Shown: positions 16,178-25,541, counted from the stretch's first letter. The stretch is DNA of 64,000 nt from Magnetospirillum sp. ME-1 (GCF_002105535.1 NZ_CP015848.1:310001-374000), one strand, 5' to 3'. Made by a program: numbers and translations. Notes: generated by a model not told the origin, from the sequence alone.

Positions 16178-17476
16178 CTACTGTCCCGGTTTTCCCACCG
16201 CCACGAACGACAACCCGTCCGCGTCCAGCAGACGCCTGGCCACCCGACGCGCGTCGTCCAGGCTGACGGCATTGATCACCGCCGCCCGCCGGTCGAGGAA
16301 GTCGATGCCCAGCCGGTCCACCTGCATCTGAACCAGCAGGCCGGCGATGGCCGCGGTGGAATCCTGGGACAGCGGGAACGAGCCGTTGAGATAGGTCTTG
16401 GCGTCGGCCAGTTCCGTCTCGGTGGGACCAGCGTCGTGCATGCGGCGGACCTCGTCCCTGATCAGGCCGACGCTTTCATTGAAGCGCGCATTCAACGTGG
16501 CCACCGAGCCGACGATCAGCCCGGAATGGGCATAGGGCGACAGGTAGGAGGTGACGGAATAGGCCAGGCCGCGCTTTTCGCGCACCTCCTCGGTCAGGCG
16601 CGACGAAAAACCGCCGCCGCCCAGGATGTAGTTCACCACGTAAGCCGCGTACCAGTCGGGATCGTCGCGCTTCAAGCCCGGCAGCGCGAACAGGGCGGTG
16701 GTCTGGGGATTGTCCTTCGGGATCACCGCCAGCCCGGCGGGGGGCTTGGCCGCCACCTCGGCAATGTCGCCCAGGGGACCGGTGGCGGGCAGGCCGCCGA
16801 ACACCTCGTCCAGGCGCCGGGCCAGTTCGTCGGGCGCGATGTCGCCCACCACGCCCACCACCAGCCGGTCGCGGGTCAGTTGCGCCCGGGCCAGGGCCCG
16901 CAGGTCGGCGACCTGGATGGCCTTGACCGTCTCGATGGTGCCGCGCGGCGAGCGGGCGTAGGGGTGGCCGGCGAAGGCGGCCTCGAACAGCCGGCGCGAG
17001 GCCTGGGCGCCGGGGTCCTGGCTTTCGCGCATCAACCCGGCCAGCAACTGGCCGCGGATGCGCTCCACCGGCTCCTTGTCGAAGCGCGGCTGGGTAAGCG
17101 CCAGACGGAACAGGTCGAAGGCGGTATCCTTGTTCTCCGACAGGGTCTTCAGATGCCCGGCGAAGCTGTCGCGGCCGGCGTTGAACCCCAGCGTGATGAC
17201 CTTGTCCTCGAGGATCTGCTGGAAGGCCTGGGAATCATAAGGGCCCGCCCCTTCGTCCAGCAGGGCGGCCATCATGCCGGCCAGACCGGACTTGGCCGCC
17301 GGGTCGTGGGCGGCGCCGCCCTTGAACGCCACCTCCATGGCGATGATGGGATTGGAATGATCACGGACCAGCCAGGCCTCCAGCCCCTTGGGGCTGGTCA
17401 CCTTCTCGACGGTGACGGCGCCGGCGGGAAGGGCGAACAGCAGCAAAGCGGCAAATCCCATAACCCGGGCCGTCAT
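16178..17476 (-). CDS. M16 family peptidase-like protein, probably the non-catalytic partner
   Basis: About 432 residues with an N-terminal signal peptide (VMGFAALLLFALPAGA), so it is exported. The M16 fold is recognisable (GLEAWLVRDHSNPIIAMEVAFKGGA near the start, GGGGFSSRLTEEVREKRGLAYSV in the second half), but the HXXEH zinc motif is replaced at the equivalent place by SGLAGMMAALLDEGAG. It therefore lacks zinc ligands and should pair with the active M16 protein encoded upstream, as in other heterodimeric M16B enzymes. The start is ambiguous: ATGs at 17476 and 17461 are both plausible, and the longer open frame only reads through an intergenic repeat. Confidence 0.88.
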   Translation of the reverse strand: MTARVMGFAALLLFALPAGAVTVEKVTSPKGLEAWLVRDHSNPIIAMEVAFKGGAAHDPAAKSGLAGMMAALLDEGAGPYDSQAFQQILEDKVITLGFNAGRDSFAGHLKTLSENKDTAFDLFRLALTQPRFDKEPVERIRGQLLAGLMRESQDPGAQASRRLFEAAFAGHPYARSPRGTIETVKAIQVADLRALARAQLTRDRLVVGVVGDIAPDELARRLDEVFGGLPATGPLGDIAEVAAKPPAGLAVIPKDNPQTTALFALPGLKRDDPDWYAAYVVNYILGGGGFSSRLTEEVREKRGLAYSVTSYLSPYAHSGLIVGSVATLNARFNESVGLIRDEVRRMHDAGPTETELADAKTYLNGSFPLSQDSTAAIAGLLVQMQVDRLGIDFLDRRAAVINAVSLDDARRVARRLLDADGLSFVAVGKPGQ

Positions 17477-17575
17477 TCCGACGACCATCGGAAGGAGGAA
17501 TCTCAGTCTGGGAAGACTCTTCCGACCCGGCGCGATCATGCCGGACGGAGATCCCTCGCCTGCGCTCGGGATGAC
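17472..17575. repeat. Dispersed inverted-repeat element, copy 1
   Basis: About 104 bp bounded by GTCATTCCGA at the left and TCGGGATGAC at the right, with an internal AGATCCCTCGC-type block. Near-identical termini occur at 26019-26118, 31988-32091 and 60343-60446. This copy fills the gap between the two M16 genes and its left end overlaps the start region of the downstream one. Such GTCATCCCGAGC elements are common in intergenic DNA of alphaproteobacteria. Confidence 0.75.
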
Positions 17576-17591
17576 AGAAACGGTCCGCATC

Positions 17592-18986
17592 TCAATGCAC
17601 TCCCTTGGCCGGGGCCGACAGCGGCATGGCGGCACGGGTCTGACCCGGTTTGGCGGCGGCGGGGTCGGGCAGCAGCAGCCCGGTCACCGAGGCGGCCGGA
17701 TTGAACACGGCCGCCGCGGCCTTGGCCACCTGCTCGGGCGTCACGGCTTTGATCCGCTCGGGCCAGGCCTCCACTTCGTCGACGGAAAGCCCCGAGGCCA
17801 GGGCCTGCCCCAGGGTCTGCGCTCCGGTGTGCAGGGAATCGCGGCCATAGACGGCGCTGGCCCGCAGCCGGGCCTTGGAGCGCTCCACCTCGGCGGCGGA
17901 AAAGCCCTCCTTGACGATGCGGGCCAGTTCCTGCTCGATCAGCGCCTCCAGCTTGTCCAGCGGCACGCCGGGGCGAGGGCTGGCCGCCACATGGAAGGCG
18001 GTCCGCCCCACGGCGACGGGATCGTAGGAGGTGCTGATGGCCGCCGCCGCCCCCTTCTCCACCACCAGCGAGCGGTAGAGCCGGGAGGTGGCGCCGTCGC
18101 CCACCAGATCGGCCAGAACCTCCAGCGGATAGGCCAGATCGCGGTCCCCGGCTCCTAAGCTGGGGGCGAGGTAGAGACGGCTCCACGACGGCTGGGCGAC
18201 CCGGCCGTCCTTCAGCGTGATGCGGCGCTCGGCCCTGTGGGGCGGCTCCTCGGTGCGGGCGCGCGGCGGCGTGTCGGCGCGGGGAATGGTGCCGTAATAG
18301 GTCTCGGCCAGGGGACGAACCGTCTCGGCCGTCACGTCGCCGGCCACCACCAGGATGGCGTTGTTGGGGGCATACCAGCGGCGATAGAAGGCCAGGGCGT
18401 CGTCGAGCGAGAGCGCGGCGATCTCGTCGGGCCAGCCGATGATCGGACGGCGATAGGGGGAATTGAGGTAAAGCGCCGCCTCCATCTGCTCGTGCAGCAG
18501 GGCGCCCGGATTATTGTCGGTGCGCGACCGCCGCTCCTCCAGCACCACGTCGCGCTCGGTGCGGAAATTGGCCTCGTCGAGGACCAGATTGCGCATGCGG
18601 TCGGCTTCCATGCGCATCACCAGTTCCAGCTTGTCGGCGGCGACGTTCTGGTAATAGCCCGTGTAGTCCGACGAGGTGAAGGCGTTGTCGCGGCCGCCGT
18701 TGCGGGCCACGATCTTGGAGAACTCGCCGGGCGGCACGCTGGGCGTACCCTTGAACATCAGGTGTTCCAGCAGGTGGGCGATGCCGCTCTTGCCCGCCTC
18801 CTCGTCGGCGGCGCCCACCTTGTACCAGACCATGTGGCTGACGATGGGCACCCGGTGGTTGGAGATCACCACCACCTGCATGCCGTTGGACAGGGTGAAG
18901 GTCGCGGGATCGAACACTCCCGCCCTTGCCGGGACGGCGGCCAGCAGCGCACCGAGCAACAGGGCGCACAAACGGATGGGGCTCAT
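17592..18986 (-). CDS. M16 family zinc metallopeptidase (catalytic partner)
   Basis: A 464-residue exported peptidase with a signal peptide (LLLGALLAAVPARA). The inverted zinc motif is present as HLLEH, with the distal glutamate supplied in the LDEANFRTERDVVLEE region, and RTDNNPG follows as in the family. It resembles the PqqL/mitochondrial processing peptidase group and likely degrades or processes peptides in the periplasm. The ATG at 18986 fits the signal peptide. It precedes the inactive paralogue at 16178-17476 with a repeat element between them, which fits a two-subunit enzyme. Confidence 0.93.
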   Translation of the reverse strand: MSPIRLCALLLGALLAAVPARAGVFDPATFTLSNGMQVVVISNHRVPIVSHMVWYKVGAADEEAGKSGIAHLLEHLMFKGTPSVPPGEFSKIVARNGGRDNAFTSSDYTGYYQNVAADKLELVMRMEADRMRNLVLDEANFRTERDVVLEERRSRTDNNPGALLHEQMEAALYLNSPYRRPIIGWPDEIAALSLDDALAFYRRWYAPNNAILVVAGDVTAETVRPLAETYYGTIPRADTPPRARTEEPPHRAERRITLKDGRVAQPSWSRLYLAPSLGAGDRDLAYPLEVLADLVGDGATSRLYRSLVVEKGAAAAISTSYDPVAVGRTAFHVAASPRPGVPLDKLEALIEQELARIVKEGFSAAEVERSKARLRASAVYGRDSLHTGAQTLGQALASGLSVDEVEAWPERIKAVTPEQVAKAAAAVFNPAASVTGLLLPDPAAAKPGQTRAAMPLSAPAKGVH

Positions 18987-19093
18987 CGGGCCTCCTGATG
19001 ATCAGACGCGACGGATATGGGACGGTTCGGGATGCTTGGCAAGCAACCTGAACAAAACGTCATGCCGGGCACACGGCCCGGTCACGGCGGCGG

Positions 19094-19666
19094 CTAGTTG
19101 AAGACGCCTTCCAGCCAGGCGCGCTTGCGGCGCTGGACCTGGGGGGTCTCGCCATCGGACACCGACTTGCCGAGCGCCTGATTCTCGCGCAGGCGCTGGG
19201 TCTCCTTGGCGGCGTCCACGGGGGTGCCGGGCGCCTCGGGCTTGCGCCAGAACATGATGCGCTCCTGGAAGCTCTTGTCCGCGTCGGCCAGGGCCTGGGA
19301 TTCCTTGTTCACCAGCACGCGGATGTCGGGCTGGATGGAATCGGCGCCCACCCGCTTCATCATGGCCACGTCGCCGGCGGTGCGGCCCTCGGTGGAAATG
19401 GCGGTGCCCGTCCGGCTACCCGTCAGGATGTTGCGGGCCTGGTCGCGGGTCGTGCCTTCCTGCGGGCGGACGGCGCCCGGCTGCGGCGGCCGCAGGGTGA
19501 ATTCCGGCGGCATGGACAGCGGCGCGCGGCTCACCACCTGGAACTCGTCCGGCGGCTGCTTCTCGTAGCCGAGCGAACGCTTGACGTCGGTGCAGGCGGA
19601 CATCGCCACCGGCGCCAACACGGCGGCCAGGGCAATCAGTCGGGCGGTGGTGCGGTTGGTCTTCAT
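19094..19666 (-). CDS. DUF3035 lipoprotein
   Basis: A 190-residue lipoprotein with the lipobox around APVAMSAC, followed by the segment CTDVKRSLGYEKQPPDEF and VSRAPLSMPPEFTLRPPQPG that marks the alphaproteobacterial DUF3035 (BamF-like) family. In Caulobacter a relative called BamF is part of the beta-barrel assembly complex, so a role in outer-membrane assembly is possible. It starts 4 bp from the lspA stop, in an operon with ileS and lspA, which makes sense because LspA matures lipoproteins. The ATG at 19666 puts the lipobox at residue 25. Confidence 0.88.
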   Translation of the reverse strand: MKTNRTTARLIALAAVLAPVAMSACTDVKRSLGYEKQPPDEFQVVSRAPLSMPPEFTLRPPQPGAVRPQEGTTRDQARNILTGSRTGTAISTEGRTAGDVAMMKRVGADSIQPDIRVLVNKESQALADADKSFQERIMFWRKPEAPGTPVDAAKETQRLRENQALGKSVSDGETPQVQRRKRAWLEGVFN

Positions 19667-19670
19667 GGCC

Positions 19671-20189
19671 CTAATTCTTAGACGAATCGCGCGCGCCAAA
19701 CAAGGAGTCGACGACGAGAAAAACAGCGCCGACGGTTATGGCCGAATCCGCCACGTTGAAGGCCGGCCAGTGATAGCCCGCCACATGCACGTCCAGAAAG
19801 TCCGCCACCGCCCCGAAACGGGCCCGGTCGATGACGTTGCCCAGCGCGCCGCCGATGATTCCGCCCAGCGCCACCTGCACAAGCAGGGTCTCGGCCTTGG
19901 CCAGCCAATAGGCCATGCCGGCGCAGATCAGCATGGCCAGCGCCGAGAGGATGATCGCATTCCACTCGCCGCCAGTGTTGCCGATGCCGAAGCTGACGCC
20001 GCGGTTCCAGGCCATCACCAGATCAAGGAACGGCAGAACCTCGATGCGGATGGCGGAATAGAACGGCGCGCCGTCCACGCCTTCGGGGCGCATGACCTTC
20101 TCGATGATCCAGTACTTGGAGATCTGGTCGAGAACGATGATCAGGGTGGCGACGGACAGGCCGCGGGGCAGCGCGTTGGAGAGAACCAC
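19671..20189 (-). CDS. lspA: Lipoprotein signal peptidase (signal peptidase II)
   Basis: An inner-membrane aspartyl protease of 172 residues that removes signal peptides from prolipoproteins. Four membrane helices are visible, with family motifs NRGVSFGI, GNVIDRARFGAVADFLD and FNVADSAITVG; the two aspartates in NVIDR and NVADS are catalytic. The GTG at 20189 is chosen because it lies 2 bp after the ileS stop and has GGAGG nine bases upstream (inside the end of ileS). ileS-lspA adjacency is a well-known arrangement. Confidence 0.95.
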   Translation of the reverse strand: MVLSNALPRGLSVATLIIVLDQISKYWIIEKVMRPEGVDGAPFYSAIRIEVLPFLDLVMAWNRGVSFGIGNTGGEWNAIILSALAMLICAGMAYWLAKAETLLVQVALGGIIGGALGNVIDRARFGAVADFLDVHVAGYHWPAFNVADSAITVGAVFLVVDSLFGARDSSKN

Positions 20190-20191
20190 CT

Positions 20192-23038
20192 TCAGCCCGC
20201 CTCCACCGCGTCGGAGCACCGGTGGCAGACGCCCTCGTGCCTGGCCGATCCCACCTCGTGCAGCACCTTCCAGCAGCGCTGGCATTTTTCGCCCTCGGCC
20301 GGATGGGGGGCGACCGAAACGCCGGGCACCTCCGGCAACTGGAACTCATCCTCGGCGGGCAGGCCGTCGATGACCCGGATGCCCGACGTGATGCAGATTT
20401 CCGCCATGTCCAGACCGGCGAGCAGCTCGTGAATCTCCGACGACACGGTCAGGCGCGGGCTGGCCTGCAGGCTTGATCCGATACGCTTTTCGCGCCGCTC
20501 GATCTCCAGCGCCCCGGTGACCACCTTGCGCACGTCGCGGATTTTGGCCCACCTGGCGGCCAGATCCTCGTCCCGCCAATCGGCCGGAATCGCGTGGAAC
20601 TGCTCCAGATGCACCGAACCGTCCTCGGACGGGTGGCGGGCCAGCCACGCCTGCTCGGCGGTGAAGCACAGGAAGGGGGCCAGCCACTTGGTCAGGGTGT
20701 CGAGCAGGATGTCCATCACCGTGCGGGCGGCCCGGCGGCGGATGGACGAGACGGCGTCGCAGTACAGCGCGTCCTTCCTGATGTCGAAGTAGAAGGCCGA
20801 CAGGTCGACGGCGCAGAAATTGTGCAGCTCGGTGAACAGCCCGTGGAACTGGAAGCCGTCGCAGGCGTCGCGGAACTGCCGGTCCAGCTCGCTCAGGCGA
20901 TGCAGCACCCAGCGCTCCAGCTCGGGCATCTCGGCCACCGGCAAGGCTTCCGCCGCCGTAAAGCCGTCCAGCGCGCCCAGCAGATAGCGCAGCGTGTTGC
21001 GCAGGCGCCGATAGATGTCCACCTGGGTCTTCAGGATCTCCGGCCCGATGCGCAGGTCGTCGGAATAGTCGGAACCGACCACCCACAGGCGCAGGATGTC
21101 GGCGCCCATGGAGCCCACCACTTCCTGCGGCGCGACCACGTTGCCCAAGGACTTGCTCATCTTGCGGCCGTCCTCGTCGAGGACGAAGCCGTGGGTCAGC
21201 ACCGCGTCATAGGGGGCGCGGCCACGGGTGCCGCAGGATTCCAGAAGTGAGGAATGGAACCAGCCGCGATGCTGGTCCGAGCCTTCCAGGTACAGCGAGG
21301 CGGGCCAATTGAGGCGCGGCCACTCGTCACCCTCCAGCACGAAGGCGTGGGTGCAGCCGGAATCGAACCACACGTCCAGGATGTCGGTGACCTTGTCGTA
21401 ATCCTCGGCCTTGTATTCGGGCGCCAGAAAGCGCGACGGGTCCGAGGTGAACCAGGAATCCGACCCTTCCGCCTTGAAGGCCTCGACGATGCGCTCCATC
21501 ACCTTGGCGTCGCGCAAGGGCTGGCCGGACTTCTTGTCCACGAACACGGTGATGGGCACGCCCCAGGCGCGCTGGCGCGACACGCACCAGTCGGGGCGGT
21601 TCTCCACCATGGAGCCGATGCGGTTGCGGCCCTGGTCGGGCACGAAGCGCGTCTCGGCGATGGCCTTCAGCGCCTTGGCCCGCAAGCCCGTGCTCTCCAT
21701 GGAGATGAACCACTGAGGCGTGTTGCGGAAGATCAAGGGCGCCTTGGAGCGCCAGGAATGGGGATAGGAATGCTCCACCTTGCCATGGGCCAGCAAATTG
21801 CCGGTCGCGGTCATGGCCTCGATCACCGGCTTGGCGACGGGGGAGTAGTACTTGCCGTTCTTGCCCTGGTTCAGCACCTCCATCCCGGCGAAGATCGCCA
21901 CATGGGGGAAGTACTTGCCGTCAGGCTGCACCGTGTCGGGAATGGCGATGCCGTGTTCCTTGCCCAGATGCCAGTCGTCCTCGCCGTGGCCCGGCGCGAT
22001 ATGGACGAAGCCGGTGCCGGTGTCGGTGGTGACGAACGAGCCGGCCAGCAGCGGCACCTCGAAATCGTAGCCGCCCTTGGCCTGCTCGTGAAACTTCAGC
22101 GGGTGGTGGCAGATGGTGCCGGCCAGGGTCTCGCCCTTGAAGCGCGCCAGCTCCTTGAAGGCGCACTTGGCATCCTTGGCCACCTGCTCGGCCAGATCGG
22201 CGCAGAGAACCAGCTTTTCGCCGGGCTGGGCCAGGCCGGTTTCGCAGGATTCCACCTCGACCAGCACGTAGTCGAACTCGGCGCCATAGGCGATGGCGCG
22301 GTTGCCCGGCATGGTCCACGGCGTGGTGGTCCAGATCACCACCTTGGCGCCGTCGAGGGTGGGGCAGCAGGCCTTCGTCACTGGGAACTTGACCCAGATG
22401 GTGATGGAGGTGTGGTCGTGATACTCCACCTCGGCCTCGGCCAGCGCGGTCTTTTCCACCACCGACCACAGCACCGGCTTGGCGCCCTTGTAGAGCGAGC
22501 CGTCCAGCAGGAACTTGCCCAGCTCGGCGGCGATCACCGATTCGGCGTGGTTGGTCATGGTGGTGTAGGGATGGTCCCAGTCGCCGGTGATGCCTAAGCG
22601 CTTGAACTCTTCCTTCTGGATGGCGATCCACTTGGCGGCGAACTGGCGGCATTCCTCGCGGAAGGCGACGATATCCACCTCGTCCTTGTCCTTGCCGGCC
22701 TCGCGGTACTTTTCCTCGATCTTCCACTCGATGGGCAGGCCGTGGCAGTCCCAGCCCGGGACGTAATCGGCATCACGCCCCAGCATCTGCTGGCTGCGGG
22801 TGATGACGTCCTTGAGGATCTTGTTCAGCGCGTGGCCGATATGCAGGTTGCCGTTGGCGTAGGGCGGGCCGTCGTGAAGGATGAACTTTTCCCGGCCCTT
22901 GGCCTTGGCGCGCAGGCGCCCGAACAGGTCGATCTTCTCCCAGCGGGCCAGCAGCTCGGGCTCCAGCTTGGGCAGTTCGCCCTTCATGGGGAAATCGGTC
23001 TTGGGCAGGAAGACGGTATTCTTGTAATCGACGCTCAT
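20192..23038 (-). CDS. ileS: Isoleucyl-tRNA synthetase
   Basis: Charges tRNA-Ile in the cytoplasm. The 948 residues match bacterial IleS. Class I motifs are NLHIGHALNK (HIGH) and GRKMSKSLGN (KMSKS), with the CP1 editing domain between them (WTTTPWTMPGNRAIAY, then GFVHIAPGHGEDD). The C-terminal zinc finger is present as CQRCWK and CHRC. DWDHPYTTM and WGVPI support the Ile assignment. It leads an operon with lspA and the DUF3035 lipoprotein; ribF lies 10 bp upstream, so the transcript probably starts before ribF. Confidence 0.97.
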   Translation of the reverse strand: MSVDYKNTVFLPKTDFPMKGELPKLEPELLARWEKIDLFGRLRAKAKGREKFILHDGPPYANGNLHIGHALNKILKDVITRSQQMLGRDADYVPGWDCHGLPIEWKIEEKYREAGKDKDEVDIVAFREECRQFAAKWIAIQKEEFKRLGITGDWDHPYTTMTNHAESVIAAELGKFLLDGSLYKGAKPVLWSVVEKTALAEAEVEYHDHTSITIWVKFPVTKACCPTLDGAKVVIWTTTPWTMPGNRAIAYGAEFDYVLVEVESCETGLAQPGEKLVLCADLAEQVAKDAKCAFKELARFKGETLAGTICHHPLKFHEQAKGGYDFEVPLLAGSFVTTDTGTGFVHIAPGHGEDDWHLGKEHGIAIPDTVQPDGKYFPHVAIFAGMEVLNQGKNGKYYSPVAKPVIEAMTATGNLLAHGKVEHSYPHSWRSKAPLIFRNTPQWFISMESTGLRAKALKAIAETRFVPDQGRNRIGSMVENRPDWCVSRQRAWGVPITVFVDKKSGQPLRDAKVMERIVEAFKAEGSDSWFTSDPSRFLAPEYKAEDYDKVTDILDVWFDSGCTHAFVLEGDEWPRLNWPASLYLEGSDQHRGWFHSSLLESCGTRGRAPYDAVLTHGFVLDEDGRKMSKSLGNVVAPQEVVGSMGADILRLWVVGSDYSDDLRIGPEILKTQVDIYRRLRNTLRYLLGALDGFTAAEALPVAEMPELERWVLHRLSELDRQFRDACDGFQFHGLFTELHNFCAVDLSAFYFDIRKDALYCDAVSSIRRRAARTVMDILLDTLTKWLAPFLCFTAEQAWLARHPSEDGSVHLEQFHAIPADWRDEDLAARWAKIRDVRKVVTGALEIERREKRIGSSLQASPRLTVSSEIHELLAGLDMAEICITSGIRVIDGLPAEDEFQLPEVPGVSVAPHPAEGEKCQRCWKVLHEVGSARHEGVCHRCSDAVEAG

Positions 23039-23047
23039 GATCGGCTC

Positions 23048-24037
23048 TCAGACATCAGGATCGACGGGCACCATGGGCCCGGCGGCGGCGGAAAACTTGC
23101 GGGCGGCCAGCATCTTGCGGCCGGTCTCCACGTCGGCGGCGATCTGGCGGGTCAGTTCATCCAGGCCGCCGAAGCGGCGTTCGGGACGGACATGCTCGAC
23201 CAGCGCCACCCGGAGGTGGCGGCCGTAAAGGTCCTCGTCGAAGTCCAGCAGATGGACTTCGAGCAATTCGTCGGTCTTGTCGAAGGTGGGGCGGCGGCCG
23301 AAATTGGCCACGCCGTCATGCCACACCGTCGCCCCGCCCTTGTCGATGCCGGCCCGCACCGCATAGACGCCGCCGGCCGGGCGCTGATACTCGCCCAGGC
23401 GCAGGTTGGCGGTGGGAAAGCCCAGGATGCGGCCGCGGGCATCGCCGTGCTCGACGCGGCCTTCCACCTCCCAGTAATGGCCCAACAGGCGGGCGGCGGC
23501 ATCGGGACGCCCCGCCACCAGATGCTCGCGCACGGCGGTCGACGAATAGGTCTCGCCATGATCGGCCATGGCGGGCGGCACCACGGTGACGCCGAACCCG
23601 GATTCCTCGCCGCATTTCTGCAAGAAGGCGCCGGTGCCCAGACGGCCCTTGCCGAAGACGTAGTCATAGCCCACCACCACGTGGCTGGCCTTGAGGCAGC
23701 CGACCAGCACGTCGCCGACGAATTCCAGCGCGGTCATGGCGGCGAAGTCGCGGTCGAAATGCTGCTGGTAGAGGAAATCGGTGCCCAGCGCCTCGATCAG
23801 GCGGGACTTGACGCGAAAGGGCGTCAGGCGGAAGGGCGGCTGGTCGGGATTGAACAGCGAGCGCGGATGGGGCTCGAAGGTCATCACCGCATGGGCCACG
23901 CCCAGCTCGCGGGCGATGCGCCTGGCCGTCAGGATGACCGATTGATGGCCGAGATGGACGCCGTCGAAATTGCCCAGCGCCACCACGCAACCGCGGTGGT
24001 CGGGGGACAGTTCGCCGCAATGCCGGATCAGGCGCAT
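23048..24037 (-). CDS. ribF: Bifunctional riboflavin kinase/FAD synthetase
   Basis: Makes FMN and FAD from riboflavin and ATP. The 329 residues show the N-terminal FAD synthetase nucleotidyl-transfer domain (VALGNFDGVHLGHQSVI, then VVGYDYVFGKGRLGT, then SSTAVREHLVAG) and the C-terminal flavokinase barrel (GHARGRILGFPTANL-type motif, seen as GDARGRILGFPTANLRL, then FDEDLYGRHLRV). All motifs are intact. It is 10 bp upstream of ileS on the same strand, a common ribF-ileS arrangement. Confidence 0.96.
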   Translation of the reverse strand: MRLIRHCGELSPDHRGCVVALGNFDGVHLGHQSVILTARRIARELGVAHAVMTFEPHPRSLFNPDQPPFRLTPFRVKSRLIEALGTDFLYQQHFDRDFAAMTALEFVGDVLVGCLKASHVVVGYDYVFGKGRLGTGAFLQKCGEESGFGVTVVPPAMADHGETYSSTAVREHLVAGRPDAAARLLGHYWEVEGRVEHGDARGRILGFPTANLRLGEYQRPAGGVYAVRAGIDKGGATVWHDGVANFGRRPTFDKTDELLEVHLLDFDEDLYGRHLRVALVEHVRPERRFGGLDELTRQIAADVETGRKMLAARKFSAAAGPMVPVDPDV

Positions 24038-24109
24038 CTTGAAGACTGGACCTCAGGAAAAAACCGAGGGCCAAGGGGTAGTGCATTGGCGCGACGAGCG
24101 CAAGTGTGA

Positions 24110-24192
24110 AGCCCCCTCCCCAACCCCTCCCCACGAGGGGGAGGGGCTTTGTCGCTCCCCTCCCCTTGATGGGGAGGGGTTGGGGGCGGGGT
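24110..24192. repeat. Tandem C-rich/G-rich inverted repeats between phaJ-like gene and ribF
   Basis: Two hairpins: 24110-24149 pairs AGCCCCCTCCCC with a GGGGGAGGGGCT-like arm, and 24157-24165 pairs exactly with 24171-24179. The C-rich block at about 24112-24132 is also the complement of the G-rich block at 24170-24192, so alternative folding is possible. This looks like a CCCCTCCCC-type dispersed intergenic repeat acting as a terminator between the two genes. Confidence 0.6.
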
Positions 24193-24198
24193 GACGCC

Positions 24199-24633
24199 TC
24201 AGCCCTTGGACGGGACCATCAGGGTGGCTTCGCCGTCCATGACGATCTTGCCGGCCACCGAGCAGGTGGTCTTGAAGGTGGCGAACTTCTTTTCCGGGGT
24301 GAGGCCGGTGACCTCGACGCGGGCGGTGACGGTGTCGCCGATGCGCACGGGGGCCTTGAACTTGAGGAGCTGCGAGACGTAGATGCAGCCCGGGCCCGGC
24401 AGCTTGGTGCCGAACACGGTGGAGACGAAGGCCGCCGACAGCATGCCGTGGGCGATGCGGCCCTTGAACATGGTCTGCGAGGCGAATTCCTCGTTGATGT
24501 GGACCGGGTTGAAATCGCCCGACACGCCGGCGAAGGCGACGATGTCGGCCTCGGTCACGGTCTTGGCGAAGATGGCCGACTGGCCGACCGACAATTCCTC
24601 GAAATACATTCCGTTCAACGACTCGCCGCTCAT
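24199..24633 (-). CDS. phaJ: MaoC-like (R)-specific enoyl-CoA hydratase
   Basis: A 144-residue hot-dog-fold hydratase. The catalytic pair sits in FAGVSGDFNPVHINEEFA (Asp and His), followed by FKGRIAHGMLSAAFVSTVFG, the typical MaoC/PhaJ signature. It hydrates trans-2-enoyl-CoA to (R)-3-hydroxyacyl-CoA and could feed PHA synthesis from beta-oxidation. The ATG at 24633 has GGAGACGAAGG just upstream. It stands alone between ribF and a divergent lipoprotein gene. Similar proteins also work in other acyl-CoA pathways, so PhaJ is a functional guess. Confidence 0.82.
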   Translation of the reverse strand: MSGESLNGMYFEELSVGQSAIFAKTVTEADIVAFAGVSGDFNPVHINEEFASQTMFKGRIAHGMLSAAFVSTVFGTKLPGPGCIYVSQLLKFKAPVRIGDTVTARVEVTGLTPEKKFATFKTTCSVAGKIVMDGEATLMVPSKG

Positions 24634-24803
24634 CCTTCGTCTCCACATTTATGGTTGTTGCTGCGACGCAGCGCAAAGCGCGGGCGGAGTATAGACGCAA
24701 CGGGGGGCGATCCTCAACCGAGGGATTGGAGACGTTCAAGCCTTGCCTTGGGCGCCCGCCTGTGGCCGAATGCCGGCCACCCAACGACCAAGCGTGGCCT
24801 GTC

Positions 24804-25079
24804 GTGACCTATCGCCTGTTGCTCCTGCTTCCCCTGCTGCTGGGCGCCTGCGCCGCCGCCAATCCCTGGGTCAACCCGCAGGTGCCCAAGGACCAGTGGG
24901 ATCGCGACTATTCCGCCTGCCGCCGTTCGGCCGACCGCGATTCCGGCTACCGCGACGACGGCCGCGACGGCTACAGCCCGACCCGGGATTACGAGCGCGC
25001 CCAGGCCAAGCGCATGTACGATGCCAGCCTCAACGCCTGCATGCGTTCGCTCGGCTATTTCCCCGCCCCCAAGAAGTAA
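24804..25079 (+). CDS. Small lipoprotein of unknown function
   Basis: About 91 residues. The start is a GTG at 24804, directly followed by a hydrophobic stretch LLLLLPLLLGAC with a lipobox cysteine near residue 16. The mature part is charged, with RDYSACRRSADRDSGYRDDG and a second cysteine pair (SAC and NAC), and ends in SLGYFPAPKK. It is 12 bp upstream of the next small exported protein and probably co-transcribed with it. An upstream ATG is in frame, but that would precede the lipobox by over 60 residues. Confidence 0.75.
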   Translation: MTYRLLLLLPLLLGACAAANPWVNPQVPKDQWDRDYSACRRSADRDSGYRDDGRDGYSPTRDYERAQAKRMYDASLNACMRSLGYFPAPKK

Positions 25080-25091
25080 GGATTCCAGCCC

Positions 25092-25541
25092 ATGCGCCGT
25101 GCCGCCCTGGCCCTTTGCTGCCTGTTCGCCGCAATCCCCGCCGCCCTGGCCGAGGATCTGCCCAAGGGCCCCAAGGCGCCGCCGCCCGAGCCGCTGCCCG
25201 ATGCGCCTTGCGACACCGCCAAGGCGGATTCCGGCGACTGGCTGGTGGGACGCTGGGTGGCGCCCTATTCCAAGTGGGAATTCAAGCGCGAGCCCCAAGG
25301 CCTGGCGTGGAAGCTGGAGCAGAAGCCCGACATCAACCGTGACCTGGGCTACAAGCAGGGAACGGTGATCGAGGGCAAGGTGGACGCCGTCAGCCCCTGC
25401 ACCATGAAGCTGACCGCCACCGAGAACGGCGAGACCGCCTTCGCCTTCGAGGGCGTGCGCACCGAGGACGGCAAGATCTACGGCTATGCCGTCAACAAGG
25501 CGGGCCAGAACGCCCGCTGGACGCTTAGGCGGGAACGCTGA
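25092..25541 (+). CDS. Exported protein of unknown function
   Basis: A 149-residue protein with a clear signal peptide (AALALCCLFAAIPAALA) and a Pro/Lys-rich mature start. Two cysteines (in DAPCDTAK and SPCTMKL) may form a disulfide. The rest looks like a small beta-sheet domain (WLVGRWVAPYSKWEFKREP, then GYKQGTVIEGKVDAV). No family recognised. It follows the small lipoprotein at 24804 and its 3' end overlaps the opposing thioesterase gene by 17 nt. Confidence 0.75.
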   Translation: MRRAALALCCLFAAIPAALAEDLPKGPKAPPPEPLPDAPCDTAKADSGDWLVGRWVAPYSKWEFKREPQGLAWKLEQKPDINRDLGYKQGTVIEGKVDAVSPCTMKLTATENGETAFAFEGVRTEDGKIYGYAVNKAGQNARWTLRRER

